Shown one piece after another: positions 6,899 to 15,545 of a stretch of DNA of 45,526 nt (the stretch's first letter is position 1; every line of letters starts with the position of its first letter). Location of the stretch: assembly GCA_030528605.1 (NCBI GenBank), contig JAUMYO010000010.1:1-45526 (forward strand), in the 5' to 3' direction. The notes beneath the pieces are model-generated. The model was not told the origin of the DNA. It saw nothing but the letters and a program-made list of their open reading frames with translations, and did not search any database. This DNA comes from Peptostreptococcaceae bacterium. Lineage in GTDB: Bacteria > Bacillota > Clostridia > Peptostreptococcales > Filifactoraceae. The position numbers and the translations under genes are program-made.

Positions 6899-8893
6899 CT
6901 ATTGAACGATCTCGCGATACACCTTGGAGGTGATCTTATACACTGCAAAATAGCTGATGGCAAAGATCGCCATGATGATCAGGATATTGGTCAAAAATCC
7001 GTTCATTTTGGTTATACCGAACAATCCGAGCAGCTGGAACAAAATTTTGAAAGCTCCTGCCATATGGATCCCCGCAACAAACAATGGTAAAAAGAAAAGC
7101 CAGAGTAGTTGTTGATCCGTCGTTTGTTTGATCATCTCGTCGGAGAGACCCACTTTTTTCATGATCTGATATGCTCTTCGATCTTCATATCCCTCGGATA
7201 TCTGTTTGTAATACAATACCAACACGACCGCTATCAAAAATACTGAGCCGATGATGAGACCCAAGAGGACGAAGCCGCCATTGAGTGAATAGGCATCCGC
7301 CACGGATCCTCTTTGCGTAACGAAACTGAGACCTTCCTGTTCAAAGATCGCCTTTGCTCGCTCGGAATAATCTTCCGATCCATTCTTTACATTCCACATA
7401 AAGACATATTCCATTTGATTTTCGATCTCTTCTCCGGCTTCCCGGTTCGGAAATTTGTAGTAGCTTGCAAATTCCTTGACCTCTTCGACGGACGAAACGA
7501 TGATCACGCTGCTCTCATTCATTATCCGGTTGAATTTTGGCGCATCATCGATCTGTCGGACCCGAAGATCTTTACCCAAGAAAGAAATATCCTCTTTAAT
7601 TTCTTTCATCGTATGACCTGCTTGGAAGCCGATCTCCCCTTCGCGAAGCTCGATCGGTCTCGGTGCTATCATATTATATTGTGCCACCGTATAAATGGTG
7701 AGAAATTCACTATCCATCACATCGATCTCATCCCTCAAAGTGATCGGTATAAATTTCTCATCTTCTCTCTTTGCCGTAACGGTGACCTGCATCCCGTAAC
7801 AGGCCTTATCGATCATCTCATCGTCTTGCAATGTCTTTTGGAGCAAAACATCGATGTCTTTTTTTACTTCTTCCGGTCGATCGCCTTCCTCGGATGACGG
7901 AAAGATCCCTTCTCTTGCCACGCGATAAGATAGAGGAATATAGCTGTCGACCTGATCTCCCACGCCGGAATAGATCGTCAGCGTCACCGCCAGCACCACG
8001 ATGATCCCCGAACATAGGATACAGATGCTCGCCAGACCGACGGCATTGGACTTCATTCGATAAAGCATCCCTGAAGTCGATATGAATCGTGAGGTGCGAT
8101 AGTAATACTGCTTGTTGTTTTTCAGCATCTTCAGCACTGCCACCGACAAGGAGACAAAGGATCCGTATGTCCCCACCATCACGAATAGGATCGCAGCGAA
8201 GAAATACATCAGTGATGCCAGCGAACCCTCGACCGTCAGCGCGATATAATAACCGATGCCCATGCAGCTGAGCCCGATGATCAGGAATATCCAATTGACT
8301 TTCGGCTCACGCTCACCGGCAAACTGTTCGTTCATCAGCCGGATCGGGTCCGACAGACGCACTTTCAGGATATTCAACAGATAACTGAGCGTCATATTGA
8401 TCAAGATGATCTTCAGGGTCCCTCGGATCGCCGTAAAGTCGAGAGGATATTTGTCAAAAGAGATATTCTTGTCCTGCAAAAGAATATTGCTCGACCAGAA
8501 CACGAGCTTCCCGATCAAAAATCCTCCTAAAATGGCGATGACCGTTATTGCTACAAAACTGATGAACTGTCCGATCAGCAAGACACGAGCGATATGCTTC
8601 TTCTCCAGACCCATCACGCCATATAATGCCAGTTCTTTGTTTCTTCGCCCCATCAGAAATCGATTCGCATAAAGCGAAAAAATGATGAGCACGATGCCGG
8701 TTATCAGTACGCCGAACTCCATCATCGCAGGTAATGAAGCATGCCTGCTCTGTACATATTCGTTGTGGATCAGCGACAGCATGATGTAAAACATTGCAGA
8801 CATGATCCCGGTCGCCAAAATATACGGGATCTGTAATAGCCGATTGGCTTTGATATTCTTCAACGCAAGTGACGACAAGATCTTATTCTTCAT
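6899..8893 (-). CDS. bceB: BceB-type FtsX-domain ABC transporter permease
   Basis: A 664-residue permease with the architecture of Bce-type antimicrobial-peptide transporters: one N-terminal helix (SLALKNIKANRLLQIPYILAT), further helices up to about residue 310, a large extracellular domain between about residues 315 and 525 and the final helices after it (GGFVLLGLIIGSVFLIAVV onward). The motif ARVLLIGQF and the NRFLMGRRNKELALYGVMGL stretch are typical FtsX features that contact the ATPase. It overlaps the ATPase gene by 11 bases, so both are made together. In this family the permease removes bacitracin-like or lantibiotic peptides from lipid II-cycle intermediates and also signals to the histidine kinase. 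The peptide recognised cannot be predicted. Confidence 0.88.
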   Translation of the reverse strand: MKNKILSSLALKNIKANRLLQIPYILATGIMSAMFYIMLSLIHNEYVQSRHASLPAMMEFGVLITGIVLIIFSLYANRFLMGRRNKELALYGVMGLEKKHIARVLLIGQFISFVAITVIAILGGFLIGKLVFWSSNILLQDKNISFDKYPLDFTAIRGTLKIILINMTLSYLLNILKVRLSDPIRLMNEQFAGEREPKVNWIFLIIGLSCMGIGYYIALTVEGSLASLMYFFAAILFVMVGTYGSFVSLSVAVLKMLKNNKQYYYRTSRFISTSGMLYRMKSNAVGLASICILCSGIIVVLAVTLTIYSGVGDQVDSYIPLSYRVAREGIFPSSEEGDRPEEVKKDIDVLLQKTLQDDEMIDKACYGMQVTVTAKREDEKFIPITLRDEIDVMDSEFLTIYTVAQYNMIAPRPIELREGEIGFQAGHTMKEIKEDISFLGKDLRVRQIDDAPKFNRIMNESSVIIVSSVEEVKEFASYYKFPNREAGEEIENQMEYVFMWNVKNGSEDYSERAKAIFEQEGLSFVTQRGSVADAYSLNGGFVLLGLIIGSVFLIAVVLVLYYKQISEGYEDRRAYQIMKKVGLSDEMIKQTTDQQLLWLFFLPLFVAGIHMAGAFKILFQLLGLFGITKMNGFLTNILIIMAIFAISYFAVYKITSKVYREIVQ

Positions 8894-9647
8894 CGGATGC
8901 CGCCTTTCTGTTCAGGATCACCAAACTTGCGGAAATACGCTCAGCAAATTCCGATGTTTTATTATCCCCTTTATAAATTTCGTGGTACACGATCCCATCT
9001 TTTATGAACAAGACCCGATCGGCATAAGAAGCAGCACGGATGGAATGGGTCACCATCATGATGGTCTGTTTCTTTCGGTTCAATTTGCCGAACAGATCTA
9101 ATATCATATCCGAAGATCTGGAATCCAGAGCACCCGTCGGCTCATCGGCAAGTAAGATATCCGGCTCCGTAATGACCGCCCGCGCGATCGCGATCCGCTG
9201 CTTTTGTCCTCCTGATATCTCGTAAGGATACTTTTCCAAAATGTCCTGAATGTTGAGCATCGGAGCCAGATCGGCGATCCTTTTTTCCATCTCCTCGATC
9301 GAGATGCCGGATAGCACGAGCGGTAAAAAGATATTATCTTTGTTTGAAAAAGTCTCGAGCAAACTGAAATCTTGAAATACAAATCCCAACTTTTCGCGCC
9401 GAAAAGCGGAGACCTCTTTGTCTTTGATCTGCGCAAAATTTTTGCCGCCCAATATCACTTCCCCATTCGTCGCTTTATCCAAAGTCGCCACGATGTTGAG
9501 CAAGGTGGACTTTCCGCTTCCGCTCTCACCCATGATCGCGACAAACTCTCCATCGCTGACCGAAAAAGTCACATCTCTGAGAGCTTCCGTACTCGATGCA
9601 CCCCTTCTTCCTCCGTAGATCTTTTTTAGATTTCTTACTTCCAGCAT
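8883..9647 (-). CDS. bceA: BceA-type ABC transporter ATP-binding protein
   Basis: A complete 254-residue ABC ATPase. Visible motifs are Walker A GESGSGKSTLL (about residues 40-50), the Q-loop VFQDFSLLE, signature ISGGQKQRIAIARA (about 143-156), Walker B DILLADEPTGALD and the switch His in MMVTHSIRAASYA. This sub-type (MacB/Bce class) works with FtsX-domain permeases. The start has AGGAGG 6 bases upstream. The gene is first of the bceAB operon, with a BceR-like site and a -10 box about 130-200 bases upstream. It energises removal of cell-wall-active peptides by the overlapping permease. Confidence 0.92.
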   Translation of the reverse strand: MLEVRNLKKIYGGRRGASSTEALRDVTFSVSDGEFVAIMGESGSGKSTLLNIVATLDKATNGEVILGGKNFAQIKDKEVSAFRREKLGFVFQDFSLLETFSNKDNIFLPLVLSGISIEEMEKRIADLAPMLNIQDILEKYPYEISGGQKQRIAIARAVITEPDILLADEPTGALDSRSSDMILDLFGKLNRKKQTIMMVTHSIRAASYADRVLFIKDGIVYHEIYKGDNKTSEFAERISASLVILNRKAASDEE

Positions 9648-9779
9648 ATTATCCTCCTATATCCTACGATCTTTTCCGTTCGATCTATCGTTTCTTTGGA
9701 TCAAGATCCGATCCAACTCAGTATGAACGAAATATTTTATCTTGTCCTTTTGGATCTCACCTTTCTTGTTTATGGTCTT

Positions 9780-9852
9780 ATTATAAAATATCTTTGATCT
9801 TCCTGCCTTTATTTAACATTACAAAAAAAGATCCAACCTTACAAAATCGTAA
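9780..9852 (-). promoter_or_regulatory. bceAB promoter region with BceR-like operator
   Basis: On the minus strand TATAAT (9785-9780) has no good -35 box (AGGCAG at 17 bases), which fits an activator-dependent promoter. About 70 bases upstream of the expected start lies TTACG-N4-TGTAA (9852-9839); on the other strand it reads TTACA-N4-CGTAA. This agrees with the published Bce-type regulator consensus TnACA-N4-TGTAA at all but one position, as I recall it. The same bases form the inner stem of the terminator of the kinase gene. Confidence 0.6.
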
Positions 9853-9860
9853 GATTGGAC
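9822..9860 (-). terminator. Intrinsic terminator after the histidine kinase gene
   Basis: Minus strand: an 11-base stem (tccaa-t-cttac against gtaag-g-ttgga, one G-T pair) closes a 6-base loop and is followed by tctttttttg. It separates the kinase/regulator transcription unit from bceAB. Confidence 0.8.
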
Positions 9861-9952
9861 CATCCGATCCTCCAAGATAAATTCTGAGTAAGGGAATGGC
9901 AGTCCGGTGCCTTGACTACTTGATCTTATTTGGCATCTGACTCTTAAAATTT

Positions 9953-10879
9953 TTATAAACTTTCTCCTTTTGAATTTTTGATCTCCTGAAATTCGATCGA
10001 GAAAGTCGTTCCTTCATTCAGTTTGGATCGTACTTCGATCCGATGATCGAGCCTTTCCGCGATGCGCTTCACAAGGAAAAGTCCCAGCCCCGTGGATTTT
10101 GCATTCAATCTGCCGTTAAAACCCGAATATCCTTTATCAAAGATCTTGGGCAGATCCACCTCCGAAATGCCGATCCCCGTATCTCGAATATATAGCCGAT
10201 CATCTGAAAAGTAAATATGAACACTTGCTCCTTTGGCATATTTGACCGCATTGCTCAAGATCTGCTCGATCAATACGCTCAACCATTTTCCGTCGCTTAA
10301 GACCTCTCTACCCACTTCGTTGTAATCGAGCTTGATCTTTGCCGATATGAAAAAGATGCTGTATCTTTTGATGAGCGGACGAATGATATCATCCAGATCG
10401 ACAAGATCAAATTCCAAGTCCGTACCGGGGTCTATCAATTTCAAATAGTTCATTGCCATATTGGAATAACTCTCGATCCTTACCAACTCCTGACGCATCA
10501 TTCGGATCCTTGTTTCAGGGTCTTGTTCGTCACCTTGCGTCAATAGATCGGCTGCCGTGATGGGTGTTTTCATTTGATGTATCCATAGCAAAAAATATTC
10601 TTGCACATCTTTTCTTTCCTTACACAAAAGGTTCTCAAGCTCCAATTTCTGCTGTCGGACCTCTTCCAGTTCTTCCTTCAAGCGAAATTCTTCTGCAAAA
10701 CCGACATATTTGATCCCCCAAATGATACTTACAAAAAATGATACCAATGCACAGGTATAGATATATATCTCCAGATCCACACCGCTTAATATCCATACCG
10801 CTCCAAAGGTCAGCATCGAAAAGATCAATATCCCGATCTCTCCTCGAATGCTTCGGAAATATTTTTTTGTTCTACTCAT
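9953..10879 (-). CDS. bceS: BceS-type intramembrane-sensing histidine kinase
   Basis: About 308 residues. Two N-terminal helices (about residues 12-29 and 36-56) enclose only a very short outside loop, the mark of intramembrane-sensing kinases that take their signal from the Bce transporter rather than from a ligand. The phosphoacceptor is the His in FLLWIHQMKTPITAADLL; the N box is EQILSNAVKYAKG and the G boxes are DTGIGISEVDLPKIF and STGLGLFLVKRI. The start is uncertain: ATG at 10879 (MSRTKKYF) is preferred, ATG at 10909 and TTG at 10927 are alternatives, none with an ideal ribosome binding site. The gene follows the regulator after about 165 bases and has its own terminator. Confidence 0.88.
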   Translation of the reverse strand: MSRTKKYFRSIRGEIGILIFSMLTFGAVWILSGVDLEIYIYTCALVSFFVSIIWGIKYVGFAEEFRLKEELEEVRQQKLELENLLCKERKDVQEYFLLWIHQMKTPITAADLLTQGDEQDPETRIRMMRQELVRIESYSNMAMNYLKLIDPGTDLEFDLVDLDDIIRPLIKRYSIFFISAKIKLDYNEVGREVLSDGKWLSVLIEQILSNAVKYAKGASVHIYFSDDRLYIRDTGIGISEVDLPKIFDKGYSGFNGRLNAKSTGLGLFLVKRIAERLDHRIEVRSKLNEGTTFSIEFQEIKNSKGESL

Positions 10880-11043
10880 AACCTTTCTTTCTTTATCTTT
10901 TATCTGCATCCGATCATCCAAAACCAAGGCTCGATCTCATACTGTTGTCCAATAAAATGAGCATATACATTTTGTTTCGATGAAACGACGAAACAACGAG
11001 TGTTTCCCTACAAGCTATACATGATCGTTGTGAAATGCCGACC

Positions 11044-11736
11044 CTAAAAGATATTGGTATTATATATATCGTTCAATCCGTAGCCTACATTCTTTTTCGT
11101 TACGATCAAGTTGCCAAGTCCGATCTCGTCCAATTTCTTTCTCAATCGAGCCACATTGACCGCTAAGGTATTGTCGTCGATGTATCCATCTTTTTGCCAA
11201 CATTTTTCCATGATCGACTCCCTGCTGACAAATCCTCCCCGCTTTTGAAAAAGACTCTCCATGATCTGCTGTTCCGTTCTCGTCAGATGGACCTCCCGAT
11301 CGTGGTATATGATCTTCATCTCTCCCAAGCTCAATCGGATCTCTCCATAGCTCAGGTGATCTACCCCTTCCGAAAGATCATAGCATCTTCGCAGGATCGC
11401 TTGGATCTTCGCTATCACGACCGCAAAGTCAAAGGGCTTGGTGATATAGTCATCCGCTCCGGACTGCATCGCCATGACGATATCCATATTCTCCGCCTTC
11501 GATGACAAAAACACGATCGGTACTTTAGAGACCTTACGGATCTCACTGCACCAATAATATCCGTTATAATACGGCAGCATGATATCCACGATCACGAGAT
11601 GCGGTTCCTCCTCAGCAAAATCATCCATCACCTTCGAAAGATCTTTTGGCGACGACACTTCAAAATTCCATTTTTTCAATTCATTCGATAAGGAAGTCAA
11701 GATCACTTCATCATCTTCTATAATAAATATCCTCAT
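11044..11736 (-). CDS. bceR: BceR-type OmpR-family response regulator
   Basis: A 230-residue OmpR/PhoB regulator. The receiver domain (1-118) shows the acidic pair EDDE near the N terminus, the phosphorylated Asp in VIVDIMLPYYNG, Ser in FLSSKAE and the Lys of TKPFD. The C-terminal winged helix (about 130-225) has LTRTEQQIMESLFQKRGGFV and DDNTLAVNVARLRKKLDEIG. The family partner is the intramembrane-sensing kinase encoded next, and the expected target is the bceAB promoter at about 9780-9852. A promoter about 230 bases upstream gives it a long untranslated leader. Confidence 0.92.
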   Translation of the reverse strand: MRIFIIEDDEVILTSLSNELKKWNFEVSSPKDLSKVMDDFAEEEPHLVIVDIMLPYYNGYYWCSEIRKVSKVPIVFLSSKAENMDIVMAMQSGADDYITKPFDFAVVIAKIQAILRRCYDLSEGVDHLSYGEIRLSLGEMKIIYHDREVHLTRTEQQIMESLFQKRGGFVSRESIMEKCWQKDGYIDDNTLAVNVARLRKKLDEIGLGNLIVTKKNVGYGLNDIYNTNIF

Positions 11737-11968
11737 TCGATCCTCTCATTCTTTTTTGATGGCATATCTTCCGTGAACAGCTCTATTTAGATCTCGCAGC
11801 AAACTTTCATACTATTCTTCGATAGATGCGGTCGATCTGTTTTGTGACCACGAAGATCCGTTGGATCTTTTACAAAGTACCGATCGTTGATATCCATGAT
11901 CCAAAAGAGTAGTGGTATATTATCTCGCTCGGCTTTCGGTCCGACCGGGAGATCTCCTTCATTTTTTA

Positions 11969-11998
11969 ATTATAGCATACTCAAACGAATAGCGACAA
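11969..11998 (-). promoter_or_regulatory. Promoter upstream of the response regulator gene
   Basis: Minus strand: TTGTCG (11998-11993), 18-base spacer, TATAAT (11974-11969). It lies about 230 bases before bceR. The stretch between them has one poor 30-codon frame and otherwise nothing I can identify, so a long leader or a second nearer promoter is possible. Confidence 0.6.
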
Positions 11999-12054
11999 TC
12001 TCTTTACAATGATATCAAATTTTTCATCCTCCTTACCGATCGCTCGTTTCAGAG

Positions 12055-12090
12055 AAAAATAAAAGCCCATGTAAGGATCCCTACATGAGC
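12055..12090 (-). terminator. Intrinsic terminator downstream of pnp
   Basis: Minus strand: GCTCATGTA and TTACATGGGC pair around gggatc (12090-12065) and are followed by ttttattttt. It ends the rpsO-pnp transcription unit. Confidence 0.82.
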
Positions 12091-12180
12091 ATTATTCTTT
12101 GTTGAAGCTCCCGGTCCGCTTTTTTCAAACGACCCGGGTCTTGTTTTGTTTTCTTTTTGTCATCCCGAAAAATAGCGTTC

Positions 12181-14322
12181 CTATCTTTCTTTTCGGTCAT
12201 GCTTGTCATGTCTTTCATGTCGATCATGTTTTTCAGAACGTTCCGGCTTTGGAAGAAGTACTTTTCTGGATAGGTTCAATCTACCTTGTCCGTCGATCTC
12301 TGTCAGTTTTACCTGAACTTCATCGCCGACTTTGAGTACATCATCGATCTTTTCGACTCGCTTGTGATCATACTGAGATACATGCAGCAGTCCTTCTTTG
12401 CCCGGAAGGATCTCTACGAAAGCTCCGAATGCCATCATGCGTGTAACTTTTGCATTGTAAACTTTGCCTACTTCAGGCTCCTCTACGATGCCTTCGATGA
12501 TCTCTTTCGCTCTTTTGCCCATATCTCTTTCGACAGCAAGGATGAATACTGTACCGTCATTTTCGATATCGATCTTAACGCCGGTCTCCTCGATGATCTT
12601 GTTGATGACCTTACCGCCGGTACCGATGACGTCACGGATCTTATCCGGATGGATATGCATCGTGATAACGGCAGGAGCATATTGAGAGATCTCCGGTCTC
12701 GGTTCGGTGATCGTTTTCTGCATCTCACCCAGGATGTGCATCCTTCCTTCTTTCGCCTGAGCGAGTGCCTGTCTCAAGATCGACTCGTCGATACCTGAGA
12801 TCTTGATATCCATCTGGATCGCCGTGATCCCGTTTTTCGTTCCGGCAACCTTGAAGTCCATATCGCCGAGGAAGTCTTCCATCCCTTGAATATCGGAAAG
12901 GATCGCTACTTTTTCATCTTCTTTGATCAATCCCATCGCGATACCGGCAACCATATCTTTAAGCGGTACACCGGCGTCTAACAGAGATAGTGTACTTCCG
13001 CAGACCGATCCCTGCGAAGTCGATCCATTGGACGACAATACCTCGGATACGACACGGATCGCATAAGGGAATTCTTCTTTGCTCGGTAACATCGGCTCGA
13101 TCGCACGCTCAGCAAGCACACCATGTCCGATCTCACGACGACCGGGACCACGAGATGGTCTAGCTTCTCCAACGGAATACGCCGGGAAGTTATAGTGGTG
13201 CATATATCTTTTTTCAACTTCTTCACCAAGTCCGTCGATGGTTTGCGCATCGCCCAAAGAGCTTAGCGTCGTTACCGAAAGAACCTGTGTCTGTCCTCTG
13301 GTAAAGAGTCCGCTACCATGAGTTCTGGGCAGCATCCCGACCTCTGTCCAGATCGGACGGATCTCTTCCATCGCACGGTTGTCCGGACGGATCCGATCGA
13401 CCAGGATCAATTCGCGAACACCATTTTTGGTAAGTTTGTAGATCACTTCGTCCACTTCTTTTAGTTGTTCCGGATAGATCGCAGCAAAGTACTCCAAAGT
13501 CTCCGCTTTTACCTTATCCATATTTTCGATACGCTCAGTCTTATCCTTTGTAAGGATCGCAGCCTTCATCTTATCCTTCGCATACTCCGTAACAGCCTGC
13601 TCGATCTCTTCGGAAACGGCGAATACTTTATATTCCGCTTTTTCTTTTCCTACTGCTGATCGGATCGTTTCTACGAAAGCAACGATTTTTTTGATCTGCT
13701 CATGAGCGAAAAGGATCGCACCGAGCATCACTTCTTCGGACACCTCATTGGATCCGGCTTCCACCATCATGATCGCATCCTTCGTACCGGATACTACAAG
13801 GTACATCCGGCTGACAGCTCTTTGCTCCAAGTTCGGGTTCAAGATATATTCTCCATCGATCAGTCCAACCGCGACCGAACCGGTCGGTCCATTGAACGGG
13901 ATCGAAGATATCGAAAGTGCGATCGACGATCCGATCATAGCGATCGTATCGGGGTTCACTTCCGGATCGACGGAAAGAACGGTCGCTACAACTTGTACAT
14001 CATTTCGATAGCCTTTTGGAAACAACGGACGGATGGGTCTATCGATAAGTCTGGATGTCAGGATCGCTTTTTCGGAAGGACGCCCTTCTCTTTTGATAAA
14101 TCCACCGGGGATCTTTCCAACCGAATACAATCTCTCTTCAAAATCAACGCTTAGCGGAAAAAAATCGATCCCTTCTCTAGGCTCTTTGGAATTGGTTGCC
14201 GTTACAAGAACTACGGTATCCCTGCAACGGACCAGGCAAGCACCGTTTGCAAGCTCCGCCACTTTGCCGATCTCAACTTCAAGGGTGCTGTTTCCTAATT
14301 GCATTTCAAATTTTTGTACCAT
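12181..14322 (-). CDS. pnp: Polyribonucleotide nucleotidyltransferase (PNPase)
   Basis: A full-length 713-residue PNPase, the 3'-5' phosphorolytic exonuclease of mRNA turnover. It has two RNase PH domains (first with [20 protein letters not shown], second with [15 protein letters not shown] and [16 protein letters not shown]), a KH domain ([20 protein letters not shown], about 555-605) and an S1 domain ([20 protein letters not shown], about 620-690). The start is the ATG at 14322, 5 bases after GGAGG. After the S1 domain the protein ends in an unusual His/Asp/Arg/Lys-rich tail ([16 protein letters not shown]), which could add RNA or metal affinity. It follows rpsO with a terminator-like hairpin between, the classical arrangement. 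Confidence 0.96.
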   Translation of the reverse strand: MVQKFEMQLGNSTLEVEIGKVAELANGACLVRCRDTVVLVTATNSKEPREGIDFFPLSVDFEERLYSVGKIPGGFIKREGRPSEKAILTSRLIDRPIRPLFPKGYRNDVQVVATVLSVDPEVNPDTIAMIGSSIALSISSIPFNGPTGSVAVGLIDGEYILNPNLEQRAVSRMYLVVSGTKDAIMMVEAGSNEVSEEVMLGAILFAHEQIKKIVAFVETIRSAVGKEKAEYKVFAVSEEIEQAVTEYAKDKMKAAILTKDKTERIENMDKVKAETLEYFAAIYPEQLKEVDEVIYKLTKNGVRELILVDRIRPDNRAMEEIRPIWTEVGMLPRTHGSGLFTRGQTQVLSVTTLSSLGDAQTIDGLGEEVEKRYMHHYNFPAYSVGEARPSRGPGRREIGHGVLAERAIEPMLPSKEEFPYAIRVVSEVLSSNGSTSQGSVCGSTLSLLDAGVPLKDMVAGIAMGLIKEDEKVAILSDIQGMEDFLGDMDFKVAGTKNGITAIQMDIKISGIDESILRQALAQAKEGRMHILGEMQKTITEPRPEISQYAPAVITMHIHPDKIRDVIGTGGKVINKIIEETGVKIDIENDGTVFILAVERDMGKRAKEIIEGIVEEPEVGKVYNAKVTRMMAFGAFVEILPGKEGLLHVSQYDHKRVEKIDDVLKVGDEVQVKLTEIDGQGRLNLSRKVLLPKPERSEKHDRHERHDKHDRKER

Positions 14323-14346
14323 CAATACCTCCAATTTATTATTATA

Positions 14347-14372
14347 GAAAAAGAGCGGAACACTCCGCTCTT
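14347..14372 (-). terminator. Hairpin/terminator between rpsO and pnp
   Basis: Minus strand: a perfect 9-base stem (aagagcgga against tccgctctt) with loop gtgt, followed by tttttc. In many bacteria this spot carries both a partial terminator and a processing site, letting rpsO and pnp be expressed at different levels. Confidence 0.85.
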
Positions 14373-14379
14373 AATTGTC

Positions 14380-14643
14380 TTACTTTCTAAGTCCAAGTCT
14401 TTGAATAAGTTCGTTGTATCTCACAAGGTCTTTCTCTTTTAGGTATCTTTGAAGGTTTCTTCTTGTACCGACCATCTTAAACAGTCCTCTTCTTGAGTGG
14501 TGATCTTTTTTGTGAGTCTTCAAATGTTCATTCAGCTCATTGATCCTGAATGTAAGGATCGCGATCTGAACATCTGCGGATCCGGTATCTCCCTCATGGA
14601 TCGCAAAATCTTTTATGATCTGCTCTTTTTGTTCTTTAGTCAT
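14380..14643 (-). CDS. rpsO: 30S ribosomal protein S15
   Basis: An 87-residue S15 of standard length, which binds 16S rRNA early in assembly of the small-subunit platform. Family signatures are clear: [19 protein letters not shown], the [18 protein letters not shown] segment whose His/Asp/Ser residues contact rRNA, and the final [21 protein letters not shown]. The start has AGGAGG 7 bases upstream. A promoter and structured leader lie directly upstream; in many bacteria S15 represses its own translation by binding such a leader. Confidence 0.97.
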   Translation of the reverse strand: MTKEQKEQIIKDFAIHEGDTGSADVQIAILTFRINELNEHLKTHKKDHHSRRGLFKMVGTRRNLQRYLKEKDLVRYNELIQRLGLRK

Positions 14644-14760
14644 TTTTTTCCTCCTATTTTACAATGCCCTGACCCAAGGTCTTCGTCGGAGTGTCGAAGA
14701 TCTTAGCGACAGGTGATATCCATACTTTGTTATGATAACACATAATAGCCGTATCGTAAA
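14644..14760 (-). promoter_or_regulatory. rpsO promoter and structured leader
   Basis: Minus strand: TTTACG (14760-14755), 17-base spacer, TATCAT (14737-14732) form a promoter about 90 bases before rpsO. The leader contains a stem TCTTCG/CGAAGA (about 14683-14704) followed by GGGTCAGGGC and the ribosome binding site AGGAGG. A leader of this size in front of rpsO suggests S15 autoregulation, inferred from position. Confidence 0.62.
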
Positions 14761-14881
14761 GCCCTGATCCGCTATAAATCAAAATCTTTTTGTAAAGATC
14801 GCCATATCGATCCGCAACGCTTTGAGATCGGTACTGCATTTTGTTCAAAAAATATAGATCGGATCCGGTCCTTTCGATCGA

Positions 14882-15406
14882 TCAGACGATCGGGGTCTCA
14901 CTGAAATAATACACGTTACCCTCGCCTCCCAAATGATCAAGCCGCGGATCATATTTTAAGCCTAAGGATTCTGCCGTTTTTCTTGACGGTACATTATCCT
15001 CACTCGTAAGAGCAACTACCCGATATTTATGACCCGATCTCTTCAAGACCAGATCGATGATCTCTCGAGCAGCTTCTTTTACAAAGCCTCTCCTCGTCTT
15101 AAGCGGATCGATCCGATAATACAAGTTGAGATACTTTGTATCGTTGATGCTCGTATATCGTAATCCGCAGAGCCCGAATACTTTATGGTCTTCTTTGTCC
15201 ACCAAAACATAGTACCCGAATCCGTGTTGTTTATGATGGGCGATCACTGTATCAAAGAATCGTTTGAATTCTTCTCGGTTCGTTTCCGTCCAACCGGGAT
15301 TATATATATTTGCTAACGGATCTGAATGAATGGAATATAAAATTTCGAGATCACCTTGATCGGGTACTCGTATGATCGATCGTGGTGTTTCTATCATCTT
15401 TATCAT
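14882..15406 (-). CDS. GNAT-family N-acetyltransferase (RimJ/RimL-like)
   Basis: A 174-residue acetyltransferase of the RimJ-like group: RSIIRVPDQGDLEILYSIHS at the N terminus, then VFGLCGLRYTSINDTKYLNL, the acetyl-CoA loop region RRGFVKEAAREIID and the terminal DNVPSRKTAESLGLKY motif (Asn and Ser/Lys of the GNAT fold). The ATG at 15406 follows GGGAGAAGAAG; in-frame starts further upstream (15472, 15508) would add a poorly conserved tail. It lies between ribF and rpsO on the same strand, but the roughly 140-base gaps suggest it may have its own promoter. Substrate unknown; ribosomal protein or small-molecule acetylation are both possible. Confidence 0.82.
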   Translation of the reverse strand: MIKMIETPRSIIRVPDQGDLEILYSIHSDPLANIYNPGWTETNREEFKRFFDTVIAHHKQHGFGYYVLVDKEDHKVFGLCGLRYTSINDTKYLNLYYRIDPLKTRRGFVKEAAREIIDLVLKRSGHKYRVVALTSEDNVPSRKTAESLGLKYDPRLDHLGGEGNVYYFSETPIV

Positions 15407-15545
15407 CTTCTTCTCCCTTTCCTGTGTAAAACTTTCCGCTCTTTTATCGACATGATCTTTAACGAAAAACATCGCCTCTTGACAGTATAAGATCTTATTT
15501 GTCATCACTTTTGTTTACTCAAAGGCAGGCAAACGGATCTTCGTT

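Noticed and set aside
7818-8294. 158-codon frame on the minus strand inside bceB
   Set aside because: Out-of-frame shadow; the bceB frame has continuous membrane segments and family motifs.
11850-11970. 30-codon frame starting at the T-rich stretch before bceR
   Set aside because: No ribosome binding site of its own beyond the promoter overlap and no conserved features.
14654-14848. 64-codon frame between the GNAT gene and rpsO
   Set aside because: The rpsO promoter lies inside it, its stop falls in the rpsO ribosome binding site and it has no family resemblance; more likely a chance frame over the leader.
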